Numbered from the stretch's first letter, positions 1 to 6,450 are shown. The stretch: 8,829 nt of DNA from an uncultured Selenomonadales bacterium (GCA_946407175.1 CAMJNB010000034.1:1-8829); one strand, 5' to 3'. The notes: generated from the sequence alone by a model not told the origin. Translations and numbers: made by a program.

Positions 1-31
1 TTATAATATCGATTAAATGATTGCAAAAAAA

Positions 32-120
32 TGGCGGAGGGGGTGGGATTCGAACCCACGGTAGCTTTTGACTACACTTGATTTCGAGTCAAGCACCTTG
101 AACCGCTCGGACACTCCTCC
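32..120 (-). tRNA. tRNA-Ser, anticodon CGA (reads UCG)
   Basis: Read on the minus strand the gene starts GGAGGAG and ends with an encoded CCA (plus positions 34-32). The T arm is intact (GTGGG stem, TTCGAAT loop, CCCAC). The anticodon stem CTTGA/TCAAG carries the loop CTCGAAA, which gives anticodon CGA. The long variable arm (GTAGT/GCTAC around CAAAA) is the class II hallmark of tRNA-Ser. The acceptor stem pairs except at A6-C67, where an A faces a C. A run of seven T (minus strand, plus 31-25) follows the CCA directly and probably helps transcription to end there. Confidence 0.96.
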
Positions 121-131
121 GAATGCAGGAA

Positions 132-160
132 AGTCTATCACAAAAAATAAAATTTGGCAA
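132..160 (-). promoter_or_regulatory. Sigma-A type promoter of tRNA-Ser
   Basis: On the minus strand TTGCCA (plus 160-155) and TAGACT (plus 137-132) are separated by exactly 17 bases, with TG one base before the -10 (extended -10). Initiation would fall about five bases before the mature tRNA 5' end. The promoter lies in the 43-base gap after the stop codon of the RTX gene, so the tRNA can be transcribed independently of it. Confidence 0.6.
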
Positions 161-163
161 GCA

Positions 164-1999
164 TTATTTTTGAACCCAAGCTTTTTTGTCATAAGCCCAA
201 TTACCGCCGTCAGCAAAAGCAAAAGTTGGCGCGCCGGAAATACTTTCTAAAGTTAAGCTGTAGTCGCCGTTGGCAAATTCCAATTTCAAGCCGCCGCCTT
301 TAAGTGATTCAGTGTTGGTAAGCGCGGAAATGGAAATATTGAAAAGGTTAATGGTGTCGTTATCGGACGCGCCGATAATTAAATCGTGTCCTTCGTATTG
401 ACCGCAGAAGAAATTTTCAGCACCGGTGCCGCCTATCAAAGTGTCGTTTGAATATCGCCCGTTGCCGCCCCAAAGTGACGAATTGCCCGCGCCGCCTAAA
501 ATTTTTATATTGCTGTCATTAGCGCCTGCAAGTTGATTGTCACCGGTTGATTCGGACGCATCAATATTCGTTATCTCGTAATAACTTTGACCGTGACTGC
601 CGTCAAGCCAAATCATATTTCTTCGCGAATCGTCAACTTTCAAAGTGTTATCCGGCGCACCGCCCATAAACAGATTTATACCTGCGTCGTAGGTTAAAGT
701 ATTTGAATTGAAGTGGTCACCGATTTTTGCACGGCTGATATTTGTAGCGTCGGTTGAATACTGAATTTCATTGTCAACGCTGTATTCTGTAGGTATGAGC
801 AACTCTTCACTGGTAGACATTACAATATGCACGGTGTTATTGTCACGGTAAGCGCGATCAATGCCGCCGTTGTAAAAATTAATTACATCGGAATTGTCGG
901 CGGAACCGAAGACAAAATTTCTTATAAAGTCCGTGCCGTCATTCATACCGTACCAAAACATATCTCTGCCGTTGCCGCCGTACATTGTATCGTAATTGCC
1001 GCTGCCGCCCCAAATCGAATCTCCGCCTTGTCCGGCATAAATGACATTATCGCGCAGATTTCCTACCAACGTCCTTTTGCGCGTTGAGTTTCGTGCATCA
1101 AGCGTCTTGGCAGAAATATTTCTGTAAGTTGTCGTCCTATTTATTTCGTCCGTACCCATAAGCCAAACGTTTCGCGTGTATTGGTCTGAAACATAGACAG
1201 TGTAATTGTCGTAGCTTATGCCTGCGGGAATTGCCGACATATCTTCCGTGTAATTTGAAATGACCGCGCCTAAGTACGAAGATTGCAAACTGTCATCAAC
1301 AAATCTCACGGCGGTGGCATATACAACGTCATCAATGTTAGTCACGCCTTGCAAAGTCACTCTCAATTTTTCCGAATCGCCGGTTAAAACGATATCGGTA
1401 TAATTTCCCTGCGAATCCGTTAAAATCGAATAGATAAAGTAGCCTGTATCTTCGGTGAAACATAAATGCGCAGTAGAGGAAAAATCTGTTATCAGTGCCT
1501 CAATTCTGTATCCGGTGACGGTTGAAAGTTCCTCAAGCTCTGAAGTCAATGACGTATTGAAAGAGAAAGTGTCGCGACCGTCGCCGCCTGTCAATGTTAA
1601 ATTGTTAATAGAAAATATGGCGTCACTGGAGTTATTGTAAAGCTTAGCCATTATATAATCATCGCCGACATCGCCGTAAACAACGGCAGAATCGTGAATG
1701 ATGGTGATATCGTCATTTCCGGCATTACCGCGTATTGTTGCTTCACCGTTTCCGCCGTTAGGACCGCCGGGAGTGTTGCCGCGACCGCCGCCGGGTGCCG
1801 TTGCGCCGCCGCTTGAAGGCAAAAATACCAGCGTGTCATTGTCATTGCCGCCGTAAATAAAGCCGCCGTTGCCGCGACTTGCTACGTAATCATTTCCGCC
1901 CAATGCAGAAATTGACGCGCCGTCGCCGCTTGAGCTTATCCAATCGGCATCTGACGTGCCGTTTATCGCCGCATTCGGTGCGCTTACTATAGTTGTCAT
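164..1999 (-). CDS. RTX-type calcium-binding repeat protein, probably type I secreted
   Basis: The product has 611 residues and no hydrophobic N-terminal signal. Glycine/aspartate-rich nonapeptide-like motifs (GGxGxDxUx pattern, Ca2+-binding beta-roll) occur near residues 33-57, 90-114, 137-146, 312-348 and 491-530. A Gly/Pro-rich linker sits at 62-86. Residues about 264-380 and 448-556 are two divergent copies of one module, sharing RNxxWL.G, an I..xDA segment, a WGGxG segment and a D-x-IN-x-x-N ending. The C-terminal 45 residues are free of repeats and end in a hydrophobic/aromatic stretch, as expected for an uncleaved type I secretion signal. The ATG at 1999-1997 is chosen because GGAGG lies 8 bases upstream; a TTG five codons earlier overlaps that site. 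No secretion genes are in the window. An extracellular or surface role is inferred; adhesin, enzyme scaffold or toxin cannot be told apart. Confidence 0.82.
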   Translation of the reverse strand: MTTIVSAPNAAINGTSDADWISSSGDGASISALGGNDYVASRGNGGFIYGGNDNDTLVFLPSSGGATAPGGGRGNTPGGPNGGNGEATIRGNAGNDDITIIHDSAVVYGDVGDDYIMAKLYNNSSDAIFSINNLTLTGGDGRDTFSFNTSLTSELEELSTVTGYRIEALITDFSSTAHLCFTEDTGYFIYSILTDSQGNYTDIVLTGDSEKLRVTLQGVTNIDDVVYATAVRFVDDSLQSSYLGAVISNYTEDMSAIPAGISYDNYTVYVSDQYTRNVWLMGTDEINRTTTYRNISAKTLDARNSTRKRTLVGNLRDNVIYAGQGGDSIWGGSGNYDTMYGGNGRDMFWYGMNDGTDFIRNFVFGSADNSDVINFYNGGIDRAYRDNNTVHIVMSTSEELLIPTEYSVDNEIQYSTDATNISRAKIGDHFNSNTLTYDAGINLFMGGAPDNTLKVDDSRRNMIWLDGSHGQSYYEITNIDASESTGDNQLAGANDSNIKILGGAGNSSLWGGNGRYSNDTLIGGTGAENFFCGQYEGHDLIIGASDNDTINLFNISISALTNTESLKGGGLKLEFANGDYSLTLESISGAPTFAFADGGNWAYDKKAWVQK

Positions 2000-2253
2000 T
2001 AATTTTTCCTCCAATCGAATCCGGCTTTTAACCTAATTTTTTATACTAATCCTATTTCATTTTATCGCCGAATTGTTCATTGCACTTAAAAATTTTTCAA
2101 TGTTATTTTCAGGTAATTTTAACATAAATCTAAGGAATATTGACAAACTTTTAGAAATATTTTTGGCTTATTATTTATACGTTCTTTTGGTGCGAAAGTT
2201 AAGGCGGTGCGTGCTTTTATGTTCAGACTTTTAACGGCATGAAAAAATTTTCG
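2000..2253. other. AT-rich divergent intergenic region
   Basis: This stretch separates the minus-strand RTX gene from the plus-strand zinc-ribbon operon. It holds the RTX ribosome-binding site (GGAGG, minus strand, plus 2012-2008) and a possible minus-strand -10 TATAAA (plus 2045-2040) without a convincing -35. A plus-strand TTGACA at 2140-2145 has no -10 at usable spacing. A decayed copy of the hairpin sequence found at 8003-8031 lies at 2181-2201. I see no coding region. Confidence 0.5.
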
Positions 2254-2282
2254 TTGTTACAAAAGAAGTTATATGCTAAAAT
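2254..2282 (+). promoter_or_regulatory. Extended -10 promoter of the zinc-ribbon/queC/bofA operon
   Basis: TTGTTA (2254-2259) and TAAAAT (2277-2282) are separated by 17 bases, with TG at 2274-2275 giving an extended -10 (TGnTAAAAT). Transcription would begin around 2289, leaving a leader of about 27 bases before the ATG at 2316. The same -10 form occurs in the cheX-unit promoter at 7908-7936. Confidence 0.6.
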
Positions 2283-2315
2283 ATTGCGAATAAAATTTTT
2301 AAGGAAGTGACTGTC

Positions 2316-2756
2316 ATGAAGTGTCGACGGTGCGGCAAGGAGATAAATAATTCGACGCGTTGTAGTTTTTGCGGCTATGATAATGTTGAAGAAAGCAACG
2401 TCCGAGAAATGAGCAGTGCCGAAAAAAATTTTTATAACGGCGTGACGATTGACGTAAGCTCTGACGGTAAAAGTTACAATGACCGCAGAGAAAATGACTA
2501 CACGAGTTATCAAAGTACCTACGTAAATTTCGATGGCGGTAATATACTTTTCAATCTTCTTTCCAAACTTATCGGCGGACTTTTCAGAGGCAGTCTTCTT
2601 GCAAAAATTATTGCCGTCGTAATTTTTCTAGCCTTCGCGGCATTTATGTTTTTCGTCGCACTGCCGATTTTCTTCGTACTTGTGGCAGGCTCCGTTGTAG
2701 TTTTGGTAGTCGTGCCTTATATAAAAAATAAATTTTTTGGAAGGCGATTAAAGTGA
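2316..2756 (+). CDS. Zinc-ribbon membrane protein of unknown function
   Basis: The product has 146 residues. The N terminus is a small zinc ribbon with two CxxC knuckles (Cys3/Cys6 and Cys16/Cys19). A polar, probably flexible stretch follows (about 23-75), then a short amphipathic segment, then two closely spaced membrane helices (about 96-114 and 116-135) and a basic tail ending KNKFFGRRLK. Such zinc_ribbon_2-like proteins are common in Firmicutes, and their partners are mostly unknown. The ATG at 2316 is preferred over the in-frame GTG at 2307 because AAGGAAG (2301-2307) is 8 bases before the ATG. It is first in an operon with queC (16 bases downstream) and bofA. Tail charge suggests the C terminus, and by two passes also the zinc ribbon, faces the cytoplasm. 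No function is claimed. Confidence 0.8.
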   Translation: MKCRRCGKEINNSTRCSFCGYDNVEESNVREMSSAEKNFYNGVTIDVSSDGKSYNDRRENDYTSYQSTYVNFDGGNILFNLLSKLIGGLFRGSLLAKIIAVVIFLAFAAFMFFVALPIFFVLVAGSVVVLVVVPYIKNKFFGRRLK

Positions 2757-2778
2757 AAGGAAGGCAGTTAAGGTGAAA
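2739..2778 (+). repeat. Two 20-bp tandem copies spanning a stop codon and the queC start
   Basis: Copy 1 (2739-2758) and copy 2 (2759-2778) match at 17 of 20 positions; both begin GGAAGGC and end GTGAAA. In copy 1 the final TGA is the stop of the zinc-ribbon gene. In copy 2 the GTG is the queC start codon. The GGAAGG that serves queC as ribosome-binding site is the beginning of copy 2, so the initiation signal looks as if it arose by duplication of the preceding gene end. Confidence 0.75.
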
Positions 2779-3459
2779 GCAACAGTACTTTTAAGCGGCG
2801 GACTTGATTCAACTACATGCCTTGCTATTGCCGTAGAAAAATATGGGCGTGAAAATGTCGTCGCCGTGTCAATTTTCTACGGTCAACGTCATGCACGCGA
2901 ACTTGAAAGCGCAAAAAAAATCGCCGCGTACTACGGCGTTGAACATTATGAATTTGATGCCGCGCAGGTTATGACGTATTCTGACTCCGCGCTTATGAAC
3001 TCGTCCGAAAAAAAGCTTGAACATTCAAGTTACGGCGAGCAGGTGAAAAAAAATCTGCGCGTCGATACATACGTACCTTTTCGCAACGGTTTAATGTTGT
3101 CAATGGCGGCAAGTTTCACCGACGGAATTTTTCACGGTGCCGACGCTGAAATTTTTATCGGCGTTCACCAAGATGACAGCGCGGTAAATGCGTACGCCGA
3201 TTGCAGTGAAAATTTCATTCGTGCAATGGGTGACGCGATAAATATCGGTACTTACGGCAAAATAAAAATCGTCGCGCCGTTTGTAGGCAGGACGAAGGCT
3301 GATATTGTAAAAACAGGACTTGAATTAAATGTGCCGTATGAATTGACGTGGAGTTGTTACGAACGCGGCGAAGTTCCCTGCGGTAAGTGCGCCACCTGCA
3401 TTGACAGAGCCGCCGCCTTTGCCGCAAACGGCGTTGATGACCCCGCGTTAAAGATTTAA
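2773..3459 (+). CDS. queC: 7-cyano-7-deazaguanine synthase QueC
   Basis: QueC converts 7-carboxy-7-deazaguanine and ammonia to preQ0 with ATP in the cytoplasm, a step of queuosine synthesis. The 228-residue protein is full length for the family. It starts with the PP-loop SGGLDSTT (residues 8-15), followed by YGQRH (36-40), TYVPFRNG (99-106) and HQDDSAVNAYADC (132-144). The C-terminal zinc site is complete: Cys195, Cys203, Cys206 and Cys209 in SCYERGEVPCGKCATC. The start is GTG at 2773, with AAAGGAAGG 8 bases upstream. It is second in the operon, 16 bases after the zinc-ribbon gene and 25 bases before bofA. No queD, queE or folE lies nearby, and I see no preQ1 riboswitch in the leader, so pathway partners must be elsewhere. 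Confidence 0.97.
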   Translation: MKATVLLSGGLDSTTCLAIAVEKYGRENVVAVSIFYGQRHARELESAKKIAAYYGVEHYEFDAAQVMTYSDSALMNSSEKKLEHSSYGEQVKKNLRVDTYVPFRNGLMLSMAASFTDGIFHGADAEIFIGVHQDDSAVNAYADCSENFIRAMGDAINIGTYGKIKIVAPFVGRTKADIVKTGLELNVPYELTWSCYERGEVPCGKCATCIDRAAAFAANGVDDPALKI

Positions 3460-3484
3460 TCAGAAAGGACTTGAAATTTTAAAA

Positions 3485-3754
3485 ATGAATTTAGACTTGG
3501 CAATTTTAATTCAAGTAGCCATAGGCGTCGCAATTTTGTACGCAATAAAAAAAGCATTGGAACTTCCGCTTTGGGTACTGAAAAACAGCATTGCGGGAGC
3601 GATAATGCTTTACATATTTAATTTGTTCGGTTTCTTCACGCTGAAAATAACCTTCGTACACTGCCTTATTGTCGGCGTGCTGGGAATACCGGGACTTATA
3701 GGACTGATAATTTATTTTTATCAAATTGTGCCGGAAGTCGGTCCGCTGCTCTGA
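3485..3754 (+). CDS. bofA: BofA-family (pro-sigma-K processing inhibitor-like) membrane protein
   Basis: In Bacillus subtilis BofA holds the intramembrane protease SpoIVFB inactive until sigma-K is needed late in sporulation. This 89-residue protein has the family length and features: a first hydrophobic helix (about 5-22), the NSIAGAIMLYIFNLFG segment (34-49) and the C-terminal GVLGIPG motif (64-70) leading into a last helix. From memory of the family, a conserved Asn usually lies a few residues before GILGIPG; here that region reads ITFVHCLI with no Asn, so interaction residues may differ. The ATG at 3485 is the only reasonable start, but the best ribosome-binding site (GAAAGG, 3463-3468) is 16 bases away, unusually far. 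It is last in the operon with queC. Its neighbour lonC, convergent, is also a sporulation-associated family. No spoIVFB or sigK is present here. Confidence 0.8.
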   Translation: MNLDLAILIQVAIGVAILYAIKKALELPLWVLKNSIAGAIMLYIFNLFGFFTLKITFVHCLIVGVLGIPGLIGLIIYFYQIVPEVGPLL

Positions 3755-3803
3755 TTAAGCTGAAATATTTTAAGTCAACTAATTTTATAAGCTGAATAAT
3801 TTT

Positions 3804-5792
3804 TTAAGCCGCCGAATCTTTTGTAAGAATCGGCAAATTTTTTTTCTCCTCATAATCAGACGAATCGGCGAAAATATATTGAAAGGCCTCTTCCGCCGTA
3901 TCGACGGGATAAATTTTCAAGCCCAAGTGTCCCTTCGGAATGTCTTTTGCATTTTCTTTCGGTATGACAAGAGTTTTAATTCCCGCCTGTTTAGCGCCGT
4001 AAGCCTTTTCAAAAACGCCGCCTACCGGTCGAACTTTACCCTGCAACGAAATTTCTCCGGTAACTGCAACGTCCTGCCGAATTTTTTTGCCGGTAACCGC
4101 GCTGATAAGTGCCGACAAAATCGCCGTACCTGCGCTGGGTCCGTCAATATTGCCGCCGCCTATCACGTTAATGTGTACGTCATAATCGTGAATGTCCTTA
4201 CCCGTAACTTGACGCAGTACCGATGCCGCATTGAACACCGAATCTTTAGCCATACTTCCCGCCGTTTCGTTAAAGCGAATCGTGCCTTTACCTTTTTCAG
4301 CAGGAAAAACTATCGCCTCAATCTCAATGACGGAACCTATAAAGCCGCTGACACCTAGTCCGAAAATGTGACCGACCGTCGCATTGGCGGACGCTTTTTT
4401 TGTCACGAATTGAAACAGGCGGCTGACCTGCGCGACTTCATAAATATGCTTTTTCAAAATTTTAACTTTCGCCGACTCATTCACCGTGTCATCTTCCAAT
4501 GCAAGACTGTAGGCGTCGGCAAGAATGTTAATCGCCTTTCGCCCTTCAATGGTGTATTCGCTAATCGTTTCCGCAATGCCGTCATCAAGCTCCACGTTTA
4601 ACTTTTCGGCGGCGTTTTTAACAATCTCAACAATATGCGCGGGCGTCAACGGTTCAAAGTAAATCTCCGCGCAACGTGAACGTAACGCAGGGTTAATGGA
4701 ATGAGAATCGCGAGTAGTTGCACCGATTAACACGAAGTCTGCAGGCGCACCGTTTTCAAAAAGCATCTTCACATACGCGGGAACTTTTTCATCGGTCGGG
4801 TCGTAGTACGCAGACTCGAAATAGGCGCGTTTATCCTCAAGCACTTTCAGCAATTTATTCTGCAACATCATATCCATTTCGCCAATTTCATCAATGAACA
4901 AAATGCCGCCGTGCGCGTCCGTGACAAGACCGGGTTTAGGCTCCGGTACGCCGCTGTCAGCCAAAGATTTCTGCGCGCCTTGATAAATCGGGTCATGCAC
5001 AGAGCCTAAAAGCGGGTTAGTCATATCGCGCGGGTCCCAGCGTAAAGTCGTGCCGTCAGTTTCGACAAAAGGCGCGTCCTCTGCAAAGGGGCTTGAATCA
5101 AGTTCGCGTACCGCCTCAAGTACCAGCCGTGCCGCAGTAGTTTTGCCGACGCCTGGCGGACCGTACAAAATTAAATGTTGCGGATAAGGTGACGCCAACT
5201 TTGCACGCAGGGATTTTACCGCGCGTTCCTGCCCTACAATTTCGTCAAGCGTCTTGGGACGTAAAAGCTCCATGACAGATTGCGTGAGGTGAACTTTTTC
5301 CAGCTTTTCAATTTGTTCACGCTTTTTGACATCGTGCGGCGATTCTGTTTCCGGTTTCTCTTCGCGCAGAATTTGCAGTTTAATATCCTTTAAATATTCT
5401 TGATGATCCTTTTCAAGCTTTTCTGTAACTTTGCGGTCGATTTTATCTTCAATCTGCCGCCGCGTTATTATGTCCGCCATTAATTCTGACAGCACGACTA
5501 TTTCAGCTTGCATTTCTTTTTTAGTGGAAGGTACGGCGTTTAAAGTCGGATTTTCTTCCAAAATTCTACGCAGTGCCAAAAGTCTTTCGCCGGGATTTTC
5601 GGAGCGTAAATATCTCAACGCGTCCATTTTGCCGGCTTGAAGTACAAGCCTGTCCGAGCCCATGACTTCAACTACAATGGCGTACAGCGCGTTAATTTCG
5701 CGATCCAAATCACTTTCAACGTGCGGCATTTCGGCGGGCTTGGGACTGCCGGTGAATATCTGTTTTATTGAGCCGATTAAATTTTTAAACAA
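3804..5792 (-). CDS. lonC: Lon-family AAA+ serine protease, LonC type
   Basis: The product has 662 residues and a cytoplasmic AAA+ protease layout. The N-terminal region has no LonA-type substrate domain; residues about 90-170 are charged and likely coiled coil. The AAA+ module carries Walker A GPPGVGKT (211-218), Walker B ILFIDEIGEM (297-306) and the sensor/arginine-finger region GATTRDSHSINPALRSRC (357-374). The S16 protease domain has the catalytic Ser553 in DGPSAGTA and Lys596 in GGVFEKAYGAKQAG. The segment MELLRPKTLDEIVGQERAVKSL (174-195) and overall size fit LonC, known mainly from spore-forming Firmicutes, better than the shorter LonB. The start is TTG at 5792, with AAGGAAG 7 bases upstream. 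It lies 74 bases after rplI in the same direction and is probably co-transcribed with it. Its last codons hold the terminator of the opposing operon. LonB is the main alternative name. Confidence 0.86.
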   Translation of the reverse strand: MFKNLIGSIKQIFTGSPKPAEMPHVESDLDREINALYAIVVEVMGSDRLVLQAGKMDALRYLRSENPGERLLALRRILEENPTLNAVPSTKKEMQAEIVVLSELMADIITRRQIEDKIDRKVTEKLEKDHQEYLKDIKLQILREEKPETESPHDVKKREQIEKLEKVHLTQSVMELLRPKTLDEIVGQERAVKSLRAKLASPYPQHLILYGPPGVGKTTAARLVLEAVRELDSSPFAEDAPFVETDGTTLRWDPRDMTNPLLGSVHDPIYQGAQKSLADSGVPEPKPGLVTDAHGGILFIDEIGEMDMMLQNKLLKVLEDKRAYFESAYYDPTDEKVPAYVKMLFENGAPADFVLIGATTRDSHSINPALRSRCAEIYFEPLTPAHIVEIVKNAAEKLNVELDDGIAETISEYTIEGRKAINILADAYSLALEDDTVNESAKVKILKKHIYEVAQVSRLFQFVTKKASANATVGHIFGLGVSGFIGSVIEIEAIVFPAEKGKGTIRFNETAGSMAKDSVFNAASVLRQVTGKDIHDYDVHINVIGGGNIDGPSAGTAILSALISAVTGKKIRQDVAVTGEISLQGKVRPVGGVFEKAYGAKQAGIKTLVIPKENAKDIPKGHLGLKIYPVDTAEEAFQYIFADSSDYEEKKNLPILTKDSAA
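3811..3845 (+). terminator. Intrinsic terminator of the queC-bofA operon, inside the lonC 3' end
   Basis: GCCGAATCTT (3811-3820) and AAGAATCGGC (3825-3834) form a 10-bp stem with one mismatch and the loop TTGT. AAA and then eight T (3838-3845) follow. The T run lies only on the plus strand, so it serves the plus-strand operon that ends 57 bases upstream. The same bases on the minus strand encode the last dozen residues of LonC (LPILTKDSAA and the stop). Confidence 0.82.
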
Positions 5793-5809
5793 AAACTTAC
5801 TTCCTTTTT

Positions 5810-5865
5810 AGCTTAGAGCTTAGAGCTTGGAGCTTAGAGTTTAGAGTTTTAATTCTTAATTCTTA
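5810..5865. repeat. Degenerate 7-bp tandem repeat between rplI and lonC
   Basis: Eight heptamers run without a break: AGCTTAG, AGCTTAG, AGCTTGG, AGCTTAG, AGTTTAG, AGTTTTA, ATTCTTA, ATTCTTA. They fill almost the whole gap from just upstream of the lonC ribosome-binding site to the rplI stop codon (5869-5867). The copies drift gradually along the array, as expected for slippage followed by point mutation. Confidence 0.8.
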
Positions 5866-5866
5866 A

Positions 5867-6313
5867 TTATCCTTCTACTACTTCGACTTTTATTTTGACA
5901 GAAGTTTCGGGGTGCAGTTTAATAAGCGCCTCATAAGTACCGATGCTTGACACTTCGTCTTGAATGGAAATTTTGCGCTTATCGACGTTAAGTCCGTGAT
6001 TTTCTTTCAGCGCCTTAGCAATGTCACTGCCGCCGACCTTGCCGAAAAGTTTGCCGTCTTTGCCGAGTTTTATGGGAATACGTACACTTATTTTTTCCAG
6101 CTGTGCGCCGAGTAATTTAGCTTCGTCCGCCTCTTGCTGTGCTTTACGCGCCTTATTTTCAGCCTTAGTTTTCGCCGTATTTAAATTCGCAGTATTCGCC
6201 TCAACAGCTAAATTGCGCGGTAAGAGAAAATTTCTGCCGTAGCCGTCCGCCACATTTACAACGTCACCTTTTGCACCGACATTTTTAACATCTGCCTGTA
6301 AAATAACTTTCAC
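5867..6313 (-). CDS. rplI: Large-subunit ribosomal protein L9 (bL9)
   Basis: bL9 binds 23S rRNA at the base of the L1 stalk and reaches across neighbouring ribosomes; it supports reading-frame fidelity. The product has 148 residues, the usual size. The N-terminal domain begins [17 protein letters not shown] and contains the L9 signature [24 protein letters not shown] (14-37). An alanine- and lysine-rich connecting helix (about 41-75) links to the C-terminal domain ([24 protein letters not shown]; end KIKVEVVEG). The start is GTG at 6313-6311, with AAGGAG 10 bases upstream. lonC follows in the same direction. A weak promoter candidate lies on the minus strand: TTGACT (plus 6373-6368), 17 bases, TAAGGT (plus 6350-6345). 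Confidence 0.97.
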   Translation of the reverse strand: MKVILQADVKNVGAKGDVVNVADGYGRNFLLPRNLAVEANTANLNTAKTKAENKARKAQQEADEAKLLGAQLEKISVRIPIKLGKDGKLFGKVGGSDIAKALKENHGLNVDKRKISIQDEVSSIGTYEALIKLHPETSVKIKVEVVEG

Positions 6314-6325
6314 TTTAACACGTCT

Positions 6326-6360
6326 CCTTCAAAAAATTTACACTACCTTAAAAAATTTAC
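6326..6360. repeat. Direct repeat upstream of the rplI start
   Basis: CCTTCAAAAAATTTAC (6326-6341) and CCTTAAAAAATTTAC (6346-6360) are the same sequence apart from one extra C, with a period of about 20 bases. On the minus strand each copy ends in AAGG; the copy nearer the gene carries the real rplI ribosome-binding site AAGGAG. Confidence 0.6.
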
Positions 6361-6375
6361 CCTATTCAGTCAACA

Positions 6376-6404
6376 GAGCCTGCCCAAAAATTTCGGACAA
6401 GCTC
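6376..6404 (-). other. Hairpin in the cheX-rplI intergenic region
   Basis: In minus-strand RNA GAGCUUGUCC and GGGCAGGCUC pair over 10 bp, two of them G-U, around a 9-base loop. On the plus strand the wobble pairs become A-C mismatches, so the structure belongs to the minus-strand transcript. No U run follows, so it is not a standard intrinsic terminator. It sits immediately upstream of the candidate rplI -35 and could be a processing or attenuation structure. Confidence 0.45.
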
Positions 6405-6450
6405 CGCTGATTCATAGTCATATTGCAAAAAATTATGTTAAGCTTTTTAA

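Noticed and set aside
2000..2014. TTG five codons upstream as start of the RTX gene.
   Set aside because: The extra codons are the GGAGG ribosome-binding site itself; the ATG at 1999 has ideal spacing.
2140..2145. Perfect TTGACA on the plus strand as a promoter -35 for the zinc-ribbon operon.
   Set aside because: No acceptable -10 lies 15-19 bases downstream; the extended -10 promoter at 2254-2282 is better placed.
2307..2315. GTG at 2307 as start of the zinc-ribbon gene.
   Set aside because: It overlaps the AAGGAAG ribosome-binding site that is correctly spaced for the ATG at 2316.
2283..2315. preQ1 riboswitch in the leader of the queC operon.
   Set aside because: The leader is only about 27 bases, AT-rich, and shows no stem with an A-rich tail of the preQ1-I type.
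3879..4358. Long plus-strand open frame of 159 codons opposite lonC.
   Set aside because: It lies wholly antisense to a strongly conserved AAA+/protease coding region, its composition is that of a shadow frame, and it resembles no known family.
5810..5865. Regular short repeats as a possible CRISPR or origin-type iteron array.
   Set aside because: Units are 7 bp with no spacers, drift continuously, and have no cas, rep or DnaA-box context.
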